Below, piece by piece: positions 1 to 9,299 of a stretch of DNA of 64,000 nt. The translations under genes and the position numbers were made by a program. The DNA is from Neoechinorhynchus agilis (lineage: Eukaryota > Acanthocephala): contig JBMGUZ010000008.1 in NCBI GenBank assembly GCA_051530055.1, positions 1 to 64,000 on the forward strand, in the 5' to 3' direction. Each line of letters begins with the position of its first letter. The stretch's first letter is position 1. Under the pieces are notes generated by a model. It searched no databases. It was not told where the DNA came from and saw nothing but the letters and a program-made list of their open reading frames with translations.

Positions 1-500
1 CGACAGACAATAATAGAATGTAATCTATAGCTCAAACAGACAACAATATTCGTAAAACTGAAATGTTCAAATCATTTTTAAGTGAATATAATATCAATTT
101 GCATTGCGGCCTCATTGTCAAGTTTATGTGTCGTCTTGATTTAGTATATCTTTGGTCACAGGTTTACTAATAAGATTCGCAGCTGAAATTAATTTTTCAT
201 TTAAGGCGATCGTTCACTAGGAGCGAGCACAAATTATGATTTCCATACGTGCCTTGTATTCTTAACGGCTTTAAAGCGACGGTCCTGAAATGAGATCTAA
301 GAATATCCCGTTTTTTAGCGCAGGCATTTGCCTGGATGCGATAATTTCTACACCGTTGACGACAATGAATTATGGATACCGCATTCTTGACTACCTCTTT
401 TCCCTACACCCTGCAGCCTAAAGCTCCTGAGAAAGCATTACGCTTCTGATCTTACAGAAGACATCTTCGCCATTGATAATGCTGCACCATCTAACTCGTA
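1..500. other. 5' flank, no gene seen
   Basis: AT-rich sequence with no long open frame, RNA gene or repeat that I can recognise. Its last part is the presumed promoter region of the secreted-protein gene that starts at 547. Confidence 0.5.
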
Positions 501-515
501 TGATAAGTGTTATCA
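501..515 (+). promoter_or_regulatory. Inverted pair of TGATAA (GATA-factor) motifs
   Basis: TGATAA at 501-506 and its reverse complement TTATCA at 510-515 are separated by 3 bp and lie about 32 bp upstream of the ATG at 547. In nematodes TGATAA is the core site for intestinal GATA factors such as ELT-2, which would suit a gene for a secreted product. The pair is visible; its function is inferred. Confidence 0.4.
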
Positions 516-546
516 GAGTGAGGGAACATCAAGTTCGCTACTTACA

Positions 547-1062
547 ATGAATCTATCGGTGCTGTTGGCATTGTGCTTAGCCTGCCTTTCATCCGGATTT
601 CTATTCTCAAAGAAATGCCCACTGAAGACAATTAAACCCAATGCAATTCGCTATATGCAGATAAAAGGGGACATCCGTGTAGCTCCGAGAACTTATGACA
701 AATTAAAGCAGCTCGCACCAAGTCTCAAAAGATGCAACATTAAATTAGAACTCAATTCCGGATTTCAAAAGACCTTGAATCAATACTTAGATCCAGACGT
801 TGAGGAAGTCAAACATCTATTGGTGGGAAATGCGGTGAAAATGACAGTAAAAGATAACAACGGTCAAGTGCTATGCAATGAAGTATGTCTCAAAAAATCA
901 TACACGCCACCACTGATTTCATCTAAACTTACATGCTTGGACACTTCTTTACAACAATTGGGACTTAAGCGATATCAGAATCTCATCTATGATCCATACA
1001 TGCATCTGAAGGCTCACAATTTTAATCAAAAAAATGAAGAACTAAAAAAGAGCTGCGCTTGA
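547..1062 (+). CDS. Small secreted protein, unrecognised
   Basis: Single-exon open frame of 171 residues starting at the first ATG. Residues 1-17 form a hydrophobic stretch ending in LSSG, a typical secretory signal peptide. The mature part is basic and has six cysteines (KKCP, KRCN, VLCNEVC, LTCL, KSCA), an even number that would suit disulphides. A central stretch RTYDKLKQLAPSLKRC followed by LELNSGFQ faintly recalls the helix plus SGYR strand of M15/hedgehog-fold proteins, but the catalytic His/Asp pattern is not evident, so I assign no function. An AATAAA lies at 1257-1262, about 195 bp after the stop. An inverted pair of GATA motifs sits just upstream. Real coding is likely because of the start, signal peptide and poly(A) signal; the role is unknown. 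Confidence 0.7.
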   Translation: MNLSVLLALCLACLSSGFLFSKKCPLKTIKPNAIRYMQIKGDIRVAPRTYDKLKQLAPSLKRCNIKLELNSGFQKTLNQYLDPDVEEVKHLLVGNAVKMTVKDNNGQVLCNEVCLKKSYTPPLISSKLTCLDTSLQQLGLKRYQNLIYDPYMHLKAHNFNQKNEELKKSCA

Positions 1063-1256
1063 TTCTTTTAAAAGGAAAGCAATGATGTCTTTATTTAAAA
1101 GATATTTTATGATGATTTAAAGGTATGGTCATTTAAAATTGCAGAATTATTTGAATTGTATACATTTTTCCACGATGCATATTAAGACTGTAAACTTTAA
1201 ATGTAATAGGCGCTAACCTGTCACTTACTCTTTAGATAGGAAATGACAATTGTCTA

Positions 1257-1262
1257 AATAAA
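1257..1262 (+). terminator. Poly(A) signal AATAAA of the secreted-protein gene
   Basis: Canonical AATAAA about 195 bp after the stop codon at 1062, followed by a T-rich stretch. Confidence 0.5.
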
Positions 1263-1422
1263 AAATTGATATATCTATGTTGTTTTTAATTTCTCATTAG
1301 TAGACTCCAATTATGGTAAATAAAAAGTGTATAAAACAGACAACAGCCGAATATATAGATTTAATAATTTAACTTTGTGGTGAAGTTATTCCCCCTGTTA
1401 GTAAGTAGTTTATTGTTAAGAA

Positions 1423-1509
1423 CTATTTCAAAGGAGGAAGCCTCGCCCCATCAGTAATTGTTAGTTATTAAAAGATGAACAATTACTGATGACGCTTCCT
1501 ATTTCAAAA
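1423..1509. repeat. Hairpin flanked by a 10-bp direct repeat
   Basis: CATCAGTAATTGTT (1449-1462) pairs perfectly with 1478-1491 across a 15-nt loop. AGGAAGC (1435-1441) pairs with 1494-1500 at the base of the stem. The direct repeat CTATTTCAAA lies at 1423-1432 and again at 1500-1509. The layout fits a tiny foldback/MITE-like insertion with a target duplication, or a microRNA-like hairpin. No protein is encoded. Confidence 0.5.
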
Positions 1510-2310
1510 TATTTGTGAAAATCGAAGGATACATGTTTTTCCCCAATTTGACGAAATTTATTAAATTATTTAAAGTAAAAGGTCAATATTTCGACTCGCT
1601 TGTGAGTCTCCTTCAGTATGTCTAAAAAGAGTAGGAAAGTTTTTTAAGTGATTGGAGTACTTATTTTGAGCACATAATTCGTCTTATTGCCTTCCATTGT
1701 ATCATATTGTTTAATAAAAATCGACTCAGCGATAATACGACTTCAAATAAAGCAAAATCAATCAAAAACAATTTTATCAACCATAATTCATCGTACATAA
1801 GAAAAATTCTTAAAAAAATACGATGTGAACGGCGAAAAATGTTTAATGAAACCAAAACGAAACAATGTACGAGATCTGAACGCAAACAAAATAATGAGCG
1901 AAAATCTGAGGACCCAAAGAACCGGTGGGAGTATCTTCACCACAATTGTAACTTTGTCATCCCGAGGGATTTTCTTTATGTATATTTAAGAAACATTCCA
2001 CAGCAATTGAATGGAAAGATGCTGTTGACAAATACAGCAATGCTAGTAATTTCTACAGCAAATGTTCACCTCGAGAAATTTGGTTCAGAATAATATTGCA
2101 GAGAATTAAGAGCCTACGTAAAATTATCCAAAAAAATTGACGCCCTTTGTCGAACGACATTAGCAACTTCCATTTAAACGAAAGATATTGAGCAGCATTT
2201 TATATGATATTTGTTATGATGATAAAAATTTATATTTAGTCACTCAAACAATGTTCAAATCCTGTGTTAATATTAAGATATATACATAAATTCAATTCAA
2301 TACCAAGAAA
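1510..2310. other. Intergenic, one doubtful open frame
   Basis: AT-rich. A Lys/Asn/Arg-rich open frame of 128 codons (1707-2093, plus) has low complexity, no domain I recognise and no regulatory context, so I do not call it a gene. Confidence 0.4.
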
Positions 2311-2315
2311 AGTAC

Positions 2316-2387
2316 GGCTCAGTGGTCTAGTGGTATGATTCTCGCTTTGGGTGCGAGAGGTCCCGGGTTCAATTCCCGGCTGAGCCC
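2316..2387 (+). tRNA. tRNA-Pro (anticodon UGG)
   Basis: A 72-nt cloverleaf. Acceptor strand GGCTCAG (2316-2322) pairs with CTGAGCC (2380-2386), with discriminator C at 2387. The anticodon stem CTCGC/GCGAG encloses loop TTTGGGT with anticodon TGG at 2348-2350, which reads proline CCA and, by wobble, other CCN codons. The T arm CCCGG-GTTCAAT-TCCCGG is intact, and both internal Pol III promoter boxes (TGGTCTAGTGG and GGTTCAATTCC) are canonical. No intron and no encoded CCA. It looks functional. Confidence 0.95.
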
Positions 2388-2399
2388 AGCGTTCTTCCC

Positions 2400-2458
2400 A
2401 GCAAAGGATTTTTTGATTTTTTAATTCCCTTAGCAAAGGATTTTTTGATTTTTTAATT
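2400..2458 (+). terminator. Duplicated T-rich Pol III terminator downstream of tRNA-Pro
   Basis: A 27-bp sequence beginning AGCAAAGGATTTTTTG occurs at 2400-2426 and again at 2432-2458. Each copy carries two runs of six T. The first run starts 22 nt past the tRNA and would stop RNA polymerase III; the second copy is a ready backup. Confidence 0.6.
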
Positions 2459-2459
2459 A

Positions 2460-3459
2460 ATTCAACGTGTTCTATTGAACACTGATTCCCGTTCTTTTTA
2501 CTGAACGCGTCTTTATTATTTTCCGGGCACCTAGAAAAGTTAAAAAAATTTGCATCGACAAAAGTTTTGTGGAACTCCATTGACACTTGGCGTTCATTGC
2601 GTTTCAATTATGAATTGTAAGATTTTTGGTTGATGAATTATTATTATTAAATTCAAACTCACGCCTCATACAAACAAACACACAAATCAGGGTTGATGAA
2701 TAGAAACTGAAAACATTGAACGTTCAGTGTTTAAAATGCACCATTTTAGACCGATGAAAAAAATTGAACATAATATTACCTAGTGGTTTTGAAGTGTGAA
2801 AAAAGCCAGCAATGTTTGAGTCTATTCTTTACTGAGATCACAGACATAAAGACGACACCCCCAGCCCTTCTACGCGGACTACCACCTTTTCAAATTACTT
2901 TTTTTGTAACTAATAACCGTCTCTGTTAATTTGACTTCTTTGATTTTATTTTAAAAGAGTAAAATTCAGCACGGGATCTAAAGCTGTAAATTCAGATTTT
3001 TTATCAGTTCATAAATAATATTGACGATGCAAACCGATTTGAAGACTGAAAAATACTTTCAAGAACAATTCATGTCGCTTAATTTGCGACTATCCATGAA
3101 ATTGGATGCGTTTAACAGCAGAAGTTTGGCAATTTTTCTGTTTTAAATGTACTCAAATCAAAAATTCAGGTCAAAGTAGAAAAGTAAAATAAAATGCTTA
3201 GTATTGTCTCGATTTAGAAAGATTGAGCGATTTTCTACGTTTTTAGAGAGAAGTCGCGCTTTTTGTTTGAACAAAAGATGACACATTTCACGACCGTGGA
3301 GAAATGTTTCACTAACCGAGCGCAATGAGTTGGATGCATGAGCAGCCTGAAATGAGGTATAACAAGACGACCAAAGCCAAGAACGTTCGTTCAACATTTA
3401 TGTTCGTTTTGACAGAAGGGCGCCCCTTTTGACATTAGTGTTTTCGATCAAAAAATTAA
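2460..3459. other. Intergenic
   Basis: AT-rich sequence. No open frame, RNA or repeat that I can support. Confidence 0.4.
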
Positions 3460-3539
3460 ATGCAAATAAATATAGAAAGTAGCAAACCGAGTGCAGCTTC
3501 GAGATCAGCTCCGAGGTCAGTACAAGAATTTGCTGGAAG
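3460..3539 (+). CDS. Possible first exon of the UBASH3-like phosphatase gene
   Basis: ATG at 3460 opens 26 codons (MQINIESSKPSAASRSAPRS followed by VQEFAG) and ends at a strong donor, GGAAG|GTGAGA at 3540. The exon leaves two bases (AG), which complete a Ser codon with the C at 5484 if spliced to the acceptor TTATTTCTAG there, giving the frame that stays open to 5923. Start, donor and phase all agree, but the peptide is low-complexity, the intron would be about 1.9 kb, and no domain confirms the link. Confidence 0.4.
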
Positions 3540-5483
3540 GTGAGAAACATCCCAATTGCTTTAAAAAGCAAAATTTTAACTAATAGAGTCTATCTTATTA
3601 TCGAATTTTTAAAAATTGGCGTTGACACTTAAGAACGTCAAAGTCTATTGGAGGGAAAGTGCTATTTCATTTTTGAAGTTTTTCATACTGACCATTAAAA
3701 CATTCATAACTTCGATTTTATATTGGGTTCGAGAAATGAGATTGTCGGTTCTCTACATGATAAGCAGAATACGCTCACTTTTTGAATGAGTTTAGGAAAA
3801 TAAAATCCGATAAATGCAGGCGTTTTGAATAATAATCGTGAACTGTACAATCCAACAACTTGGTTTATTTTACAAAATTGAAAATATTAAATAGACGACT
3901 TTGGCCTACACAAAATTGAGGTACACCCAGAAAATTAGACGGGCAAAGTATCCCAAGGGAGCTGGTATTAAAAATCCCTCCAGATTTATATTGGGTTAAT
4001 GGGATTCTTTGTTCGTGACTTTTATCCGGAAAATTCGCGAAGCTGTCTCATGTGCCTAAGTGTATCCTTTACTTCAAAAACTAAATTTTTGAGGTGTTTA
4101 TATTACCAAAAGATTCTATTGCTGCAATAACTCCACAGCGCAAGGAAAAAAGATTTACTTCGTGAAAATACCATGGGGTTTACTACGTCTTCAAAATAAG
4201 CGGTATGTTCGCAATTAGATGAATTTTGGCCCCAGAAACGGAAATTCTCAAATGACAGGAAATGTAGCTGGGCAATGTTTTAATGTCCATAAATTTTCAC
4301 ACTTAACATTTCATTTGCGACCTTAAACTGGTGATTAGTTTCAAACCCTAAGTTTGTTGCAATGCGACAGTAAGTATTGCTAAACATCTCAGGTCACCAG
4401 AATGTCGCATTTGAAACATAAAATAACTACTGATGAAAATAAGAAAGATGAAACAAGACATTTTGCTCGTATTTCGAAACTTGGTAGGTTCATTAGTTAA
4501 CCAACTAAATACTTCTTATACAATAATCTAATGCTAAAAAGTATATTTTAATGTCTTCCAAAAATTTACAATTCAAATTGAGGTTTTTTGGAAAATCTAA
4601 TAAAAAATTCTTTTCCTTCAATTGCAAGAACCACTAGGCCTATTAAATTGTTATTGTAATGATGAATATCTGTTTAATCTAGAACGCTTTATTTACAAAA
4701 ATTAAAAGGAAATTTGAAAAGCATTAAAGTGCAATTCCATAAGTATTTAGGACTTCCTCAGCTTAAGAGCAAAGCGATAAGCTCAACTTCTACTTTAAAA
4801 AGTGTCAAAACAAATGCTCATTACTTCCCTTTGATAGATTTTCTTCACCCAAGAGTTTCACTCAATTTCCCCAGTGTACACCTAAAGCCTTTTAAAATAT
4901 TGATTTCTTTATTAGACACTTCTTGTGGGCATTTCCTCTTGCATCACGCATTTCTGGTTGTTCTTTGATTCACGAGATAGAAAGGTTTTTACAGTTGATA
5001 GACTCCAAGCATTGCGTGGTAGATTCCATCATTCAGTTTCAGAATCGAGAATTTAATAAAGGAAATTCTGTTAGGTCATCCGATAACTTTTTCAGGTCCC
5101 TCGAGGAATTCGTTGCGCTTTTATGAAACAAAGGAATTTTAGGTATCTGCACCTTATATCTGATTAGAATGGTTGCGTAAATCCAGGTCTAATAGAATTT
5201 TCTTAAGAAGTGTAGGTTTGTATTTAAATTAGGAAAACCGTGCTTTGGGAACAATCCCAGATGCAAATGAAAAATGACATTTTTCGCGGTTTTCAAAAGG
5301 AGGTCATGACAAGAGTTGAACTTACAAAGATGTTCCGTCGTTTCTTTTTTAAATGTGCGTGCGTCGCTCGCAAATTCTAAATTAGGCGGTCTCTTTCACT
5401 CAATTCCGATTGTCCTATTCAATTTTAATACCTGTTACATGACAGGGAAAATCACAACTCTATCGCTCATCCATTATTTCTAG
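3540..5483. other. Probable large intron or intergenic stretch
   Basis: AT-rich. Two short frames around 4714-5126 have no recognisable domain. I looked for the UBA, 2H-phosphoesterase and SH3 domains found in animal UBASH3 proteins and did not see them here. Confidence 0.35.
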
Positions 5484-8084
5484 CCTCATTAAACATCCAA
5501 AGGGAGTCAATTGCAACAGACTAAGTAAAATAATCGAGGAAAAATGTCTGGAAAAAGTGAATAGTTCCAGCATACATGATAATTGCATAATATTTGAGGT
5601 TGACAAGACTGAAGAAAGATCCCTTGTTGAACGAATTCTTAACGGCAGTTATCTAACCGTGGAAAGGGGACAAGTACCTGCGGTAAAAGGTGTCGCCAAA
5701 TCAGCTTCACAAGTAATACAACCTTCACCTCCAGCGAATCATTCCCGGAGGAGTGCATCGCGGCAGTCTTATATTAAACAAGATTTGAACGAAATGAGTC
5801 ATAATCACCACAAATCACCCCGTGTACTTTATCTGAACGAGTACAACAATCTTAGGAGTCTGCAAGTCAGTCAATTTGAACGCGAACTTCCACGGCTAAG
5901 ACAGCGAATTAATAATGGCACGCGTAAGTGAATTCGTAGCTGAAAAAACCTTCAAATTTAGCCTATCAGATCCGCCACAAAATTCGTCACTTCTTCAAGA
6001 GCATGCTCAAAAGTTTAACAATGGTTGGTCTCTACGGGATAGGACCAAAGACAACATCGACAAGCGAAAGCGAGATTCGTTAACACTGCTTAAGAAAGAT
6101 AGACCGGATAGTATATTTGTGAGGCAGTCAATAAATAAAACAAATGGGGTAATGTGAACTTTTATTTCTATTAGGTTCGATTTATCAACGAATTTTTAGA
6201 ATTTTAATTTCCACAGTTACGATAATAATATTGGCGGCAATATTTTGGAGCCCGTCCAATCTATAATTTGCGTTCGGCATGGAGAGCGTGTGGATTTTGC
6301 ATTTGGTCCTAACTGGACAGAGCGAGCGTTCAACAAGAAAACAGGTAGGCGTTGGAAATAACGATATTTTTGTAAAAGTAGCCGAAAATCAGCGCGAATG
6401 ATTTCTATAGGTGGCTCTAATACGAATCTTACACTTCTTAAGTTTAAATAGACAAATTGGTTAACATATTTAAAAAGTAAAGAGCTCTAAGGTTTTAAAC
6501 ACTTAATCCAAGTACTCATCTCTTTTAACGCTATGCAGTCATCGCTAATAAACAGTTCGGCAACAACGACCATCTTCTCCGAAAAAATAATAATCGGTCA
6601 CATTTATTGTTCGTTGTAGCAAAATTTTACAATGATATGGTTGCAGTGCTGGATGAAAATCTATACTAATACTTGAAATTCTGGTTATTGAATCTTATAC
6701 GGTTTAGAGGACACTAGTTTACGTTCAACTGACATCGCTACTACCGACATGAGCACCAGCACTGAAACCAACATCACTTCCTACACCACAACAAACACCA
6801 TCACCAATTTATGCAATATCAACAGCACTAAAATGACCGTTAAGGCCATTATTACGGTTACTACGATTACCGAGACAACAATTACCACAGATATAAACGA
6901 CCTCTCTGCGGTTAACACTACGAAAACAGCTGAATCGACTACTTCGTCCATAACCGTTGAAAATTCCAGTGCGAACAAATGCAAGAATTTTCGACATAAT
7001 GAAAACCTGCAACATTGCAATGCAAAAAAACGGGAATATCGCCCACTTATCTTACTAGTGAGTGGCGATTCTCATGTTCCAAACCAAGTGAAATATTTGC
7101 TCAAACTTTAAAGGCTATTACTTTTTACATTTTCGCCACTACTATTCAACCGTTTTTCGTCTTTTCGACTTTATCGATAGTTTTATCAAAACATACTTAA
7201 AATTTAGGTCAATACAACCGAGTAAACCTTAATTTACCCTGTGTACTTCCAAAGCGAGCAAATCCATGGAAGGATTTTATTGGTGATTCTCCTCTAACCG
7301 AGATCGGTATGATGCAAGCTTTACTTACAGGTCACTATTTAAACTAATTATTCACAAAAAGATTCCTTTTTATCTTTTAGGTGAAGCTCTTAAGGAGAAG
7401 AATGTCCCAATTAAATGGTGTTATTCATCTCCGTCTTTACGTTGTATTCAAACGGCTCATTATATTTTAAAAGGCAAGTACAAAATAATGAAAAATCCCA
7501 AATGCACCGAATTGGATTTTACAGAATTACAACAGATCATCACACTATTAAACTTCGTTCGTCTTTTAGGAATAGGAATAGAAAAATCTGTCAGTATTAG
7601 AATTGAGCCGGGACTTTTGGAATTCCTTGGATGGTATGAACGAGGACGGCCGAATTTCATACCGAACAAGGAACTGAAAGCATTTGGATACAATGTAGAT
7701 CTTACGTATTCTCCTAAGCTGCCTAAGGAGATGCTGAATCACGACGAGAAATATATAGATTATTACAACAGAAGTCATAAAGTCACTTATTACATCGCCG
7801 AGGCCCATGCACTCGCAGGCGGAAATATTTTACTAAGTGGACATGCCGGCACTTTGGAGACATGCACGAGACAAATCATAGGAATGCAGCCGCGATCGTA
7901 TCAAGAGTTCAATCAGGTGATACGAAAGGTTCCGTTTCTTGGACTCAACATGATTGAGAGGAAGAAATATTCTAACTTTGATAAAACACCAACTTACGGA
8001 CCGTGGAGTTTCAAAGAGCCTCCTATTCCACCCGTGCAACATAGTCAGAATTTTGCTTATGATTGGAGGACCATCGTCTCGTAA
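5484..8084 (+). CDS. UBASH3/TULA-like histidine phosphatase, multi-exon
   Basis: The 2-phosphoglycerate-mutase-like phosphatase core is read from exons 6200-6344, 7208-7330, 7381-7473 and 7570-8084, and every junction keeps the frame. Visible signatures, in order: ICVRHGERVDF with the catalytic His codon at 6278-6280; SPLTEIGMMQA; CYSSPSLRCIQTA with the second catalytic Arg; RIEPGLLEF; LLSGHAGTLETC with the second catalytic His at 7842-7844; RKVPFLG near the end. This is the UBASH3/Sts order; family members dephosphorylate phosphotyrosine or, in insects, ecdysteroid phosphates. Upstream, open frames 5484-5923 and about 6000-6148 look like linker exons (donors GTAAGT at 5924 and GTAATG at 6149); the first of these joins is uncertain. 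Introns are 51, 863, 50 and 96 bp. The UBA, 2H and SH3 domains were not found, so this may be a short nematode form. Poly(A) signal at 8140. Confidence 0.85.
6708..7111 (+). other. Thr/Ser-rich open frame inside the 863-bp intron
   Basis: After the acceptor-like GGTTTAG at 6707, a frame compatible with the upstream RHG exon (G+AG = Glu) stays open for over 130 codons, rich in Thr, Ser, Ile and Asn (for example TNITSYTTTNTI). It stops at 7111. The strongest donor, GTGAGT at 7058, is in the wrong phase for the next exon, so constitutive inclusion is unlikely. It could be an alternative end, a retained-intron product or just a decayed ACN-rich simple repeat. Confidence 0.25.
7474..7569 (+). other. 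GC-AG intron in the phosphatase gene
   Basis: The exon ends AAAAG and the intron starts GCAAGT, the classic strong GC donor, ending TCTTTTAG. Splicing here joins the KG end of one exon to IGIEKSVSIRIEPGL in frame, at the place where animal UBASH3 proteins have KGL...RVEPGL. The nearby GT at 7478 would break the frame. Confidence 0.75.
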
Positions 8085-8139
8085 TTTTCAGTTCTCTTAT
8101 TTATGTACCTAGAAAAGGTCAATATGTATGGGTGCTCTA

Positions 8140-8145
8140 AATAAA
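8140..8145 (+). terminator. Poly(A) signal AATAAA of the phosphatase gene
   Basis: AATAAA 56 bp after the stop codon, followed by a GT-rich and T-rich stretch. Confidence 0.6.
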
Positions 8146-8149
8146 TCAC

Positions 8150-8539
8150 GAATGTCTTCTGTTTTTTATCCTTTTAACAAATAATTCTTTTAAGCTCAAT
8201 GCAAGTATCTAAGAGCCAAAAACATTCTAAGTTCTAAAACGTGCGAGTTTTTGTAATCATTATTTTAAACTTGAACAATTCATTTGAAGGTGAGTCCGTA
8301 GAGTTGCAACAGTGAACGAAAAATTTTAAAATTGATATAAAATATATAAGAAAATAGACAAGATGTAAAAACCGAAAACCATTGACTGTGGTTGACAATG
8401 CCAAAAATATTTTATGCTCAGGAATGGAATTAGCAGTCTTAATTTTTATTTTTTAAAGGTAATTACTAAATCACTTGCAAACAAACTCCAATATTTAAAA
8501 ACTTACAAGCAATGATTTCTTCATCAATCCCAATATTTC
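8150..8539. other. Intergenic spacer
   Basis: AT-rich with nothing recognisable. Base composition rises sharply in G+C near 8540, where the first LINE segment starts. Confidence 0.4.
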
Positions 8540-9148
8540 AAGCGATTAAACCACCGTCCCCTCGCTCCACTCGGGACTTAACCATCTCACCAATCCACGA
8601 TTCGCCTCATGTCGCACCGCCCACGCCCGACGCTGCTGACGACGGTCCCCTCAACGCGCCACCTGTTAATCACGCGGATAACGAGAGGACCGACGCTGTA
8701 AATTCACAAAATCAACTTTGGTCCGGACAACCTGTAGAGAACAAGCGGCAAACGGAAATTGCAAGTACTCTGGGAGGTGAGGATAATGCTGCCCGAGATC
8801 CGAAGGTCTCAACACATAATTGCTTGGTATGTGACAAGCAGATCAAAAATACGAAAAGGGGGAGAATTTTGGACTCAGGGCCCAAGGGATTTCCGATGTG
8901 TTGGTTCCGGCCTTCTGCTAGCAAGCTCTGCTCCTCAGCTCAATGAACCTCTTTAGAACATCTAAAACATCGTCCATTGCACCCCTTCGTTGCTGGAGAT
9001 CGTGCGTTGCCCAGAAACATCCTGAAGCAGATCCCGAAGAGCGCTCGATTTCAGGTAGCGACGAGGTATTCAGCCCTGCTAAGCCACTGTCTCGAGACAA
9101 ATACCGAAATATCTTGTACACTCCGTTTCGCATTCCCGAGACTGGTAC
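8540..9148 (+). mobile_element. R2/NeSL-like LINE, segment 1 (N-terminal region)
   Basis: Start of a non-LTR retrotransposon protein. A Pro/Ser/Asp-rich leader is followed by a Cys-pair zinc-finger-like motif (CLVCDKQI, about 8822) and then, in another frame, HRPLHPFVAGDRALPRNILK and ATRYSALLSHCLETN, which read on across the gypsy insertion site. A frame change near 8930 and a stop just after 8942 break this segment. Its G+C content is well above the flanks. The segment ends at GGTAC (9144-9148), the target duplication of the gypsy element. The next segment of the same LINE begins at 13182. Confidence 0.65.
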
Positions 9149-9283
9149 TGTGATATCGATTAGTTTCGACTACATCATAAATGTAATTATATTATCTATT
9201 ACTAACCGTTATCGTTCGTTGTACCATGAAACGTTTTCGCGGTTCCGTTAGCTAAATAAAACCACGTTTTCGGTTCTACAACA
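9149..9283 (+). repeat. 5' LTR of the gypsy element
   Basis: 135 bp, begins TGTGATATCG and ends TCTACAACA. An AATAAA at 9255-9260 is the likely poly(A) signal when this sequence is used as 3' LTR. The LTR is short for the superfamily. Confidence 0.95.
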
Positions 9284-9299
9284 ATTTATTTAGCTAACG
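9246..9299 (+). other. Primer-binding region complementary to the element's own LTR
   Basis: TTTATTTAGCTAACG (9285-9299), one base past the LTR edge where a tRNA primer site normally sits, is the exact 15-base reverse complement of CGTTAGCTAAATAAA inside the LTR (9246-9260). No TGG, as expected for a tRNA 3' end, is found at the LTR edge. This is the arrangement of self-primed elements such as Tf1 of fission yeast. The pairing is visible; the priming mode is inferred. Confidence 0.55.

Noticed and set aside
1707-2093. 128-codon Lys/Asn-rich open frame
   Set aside because: Low complexity in AT-rich DNA, no motif, no splice or poly(A) context.
4714-5126. Short plus-strand frames within the possible large intron of the phosphatase gene
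   Set aside because: No UBA, SH3 or 2H motif and no matching splice signals.
6781-7020. Two hydrophobic minus-strand frames opposite the Thr-rich stretch
   Set aside because: They are the antisense of an ACN-rich sequence, which always yields Val-rich frames.
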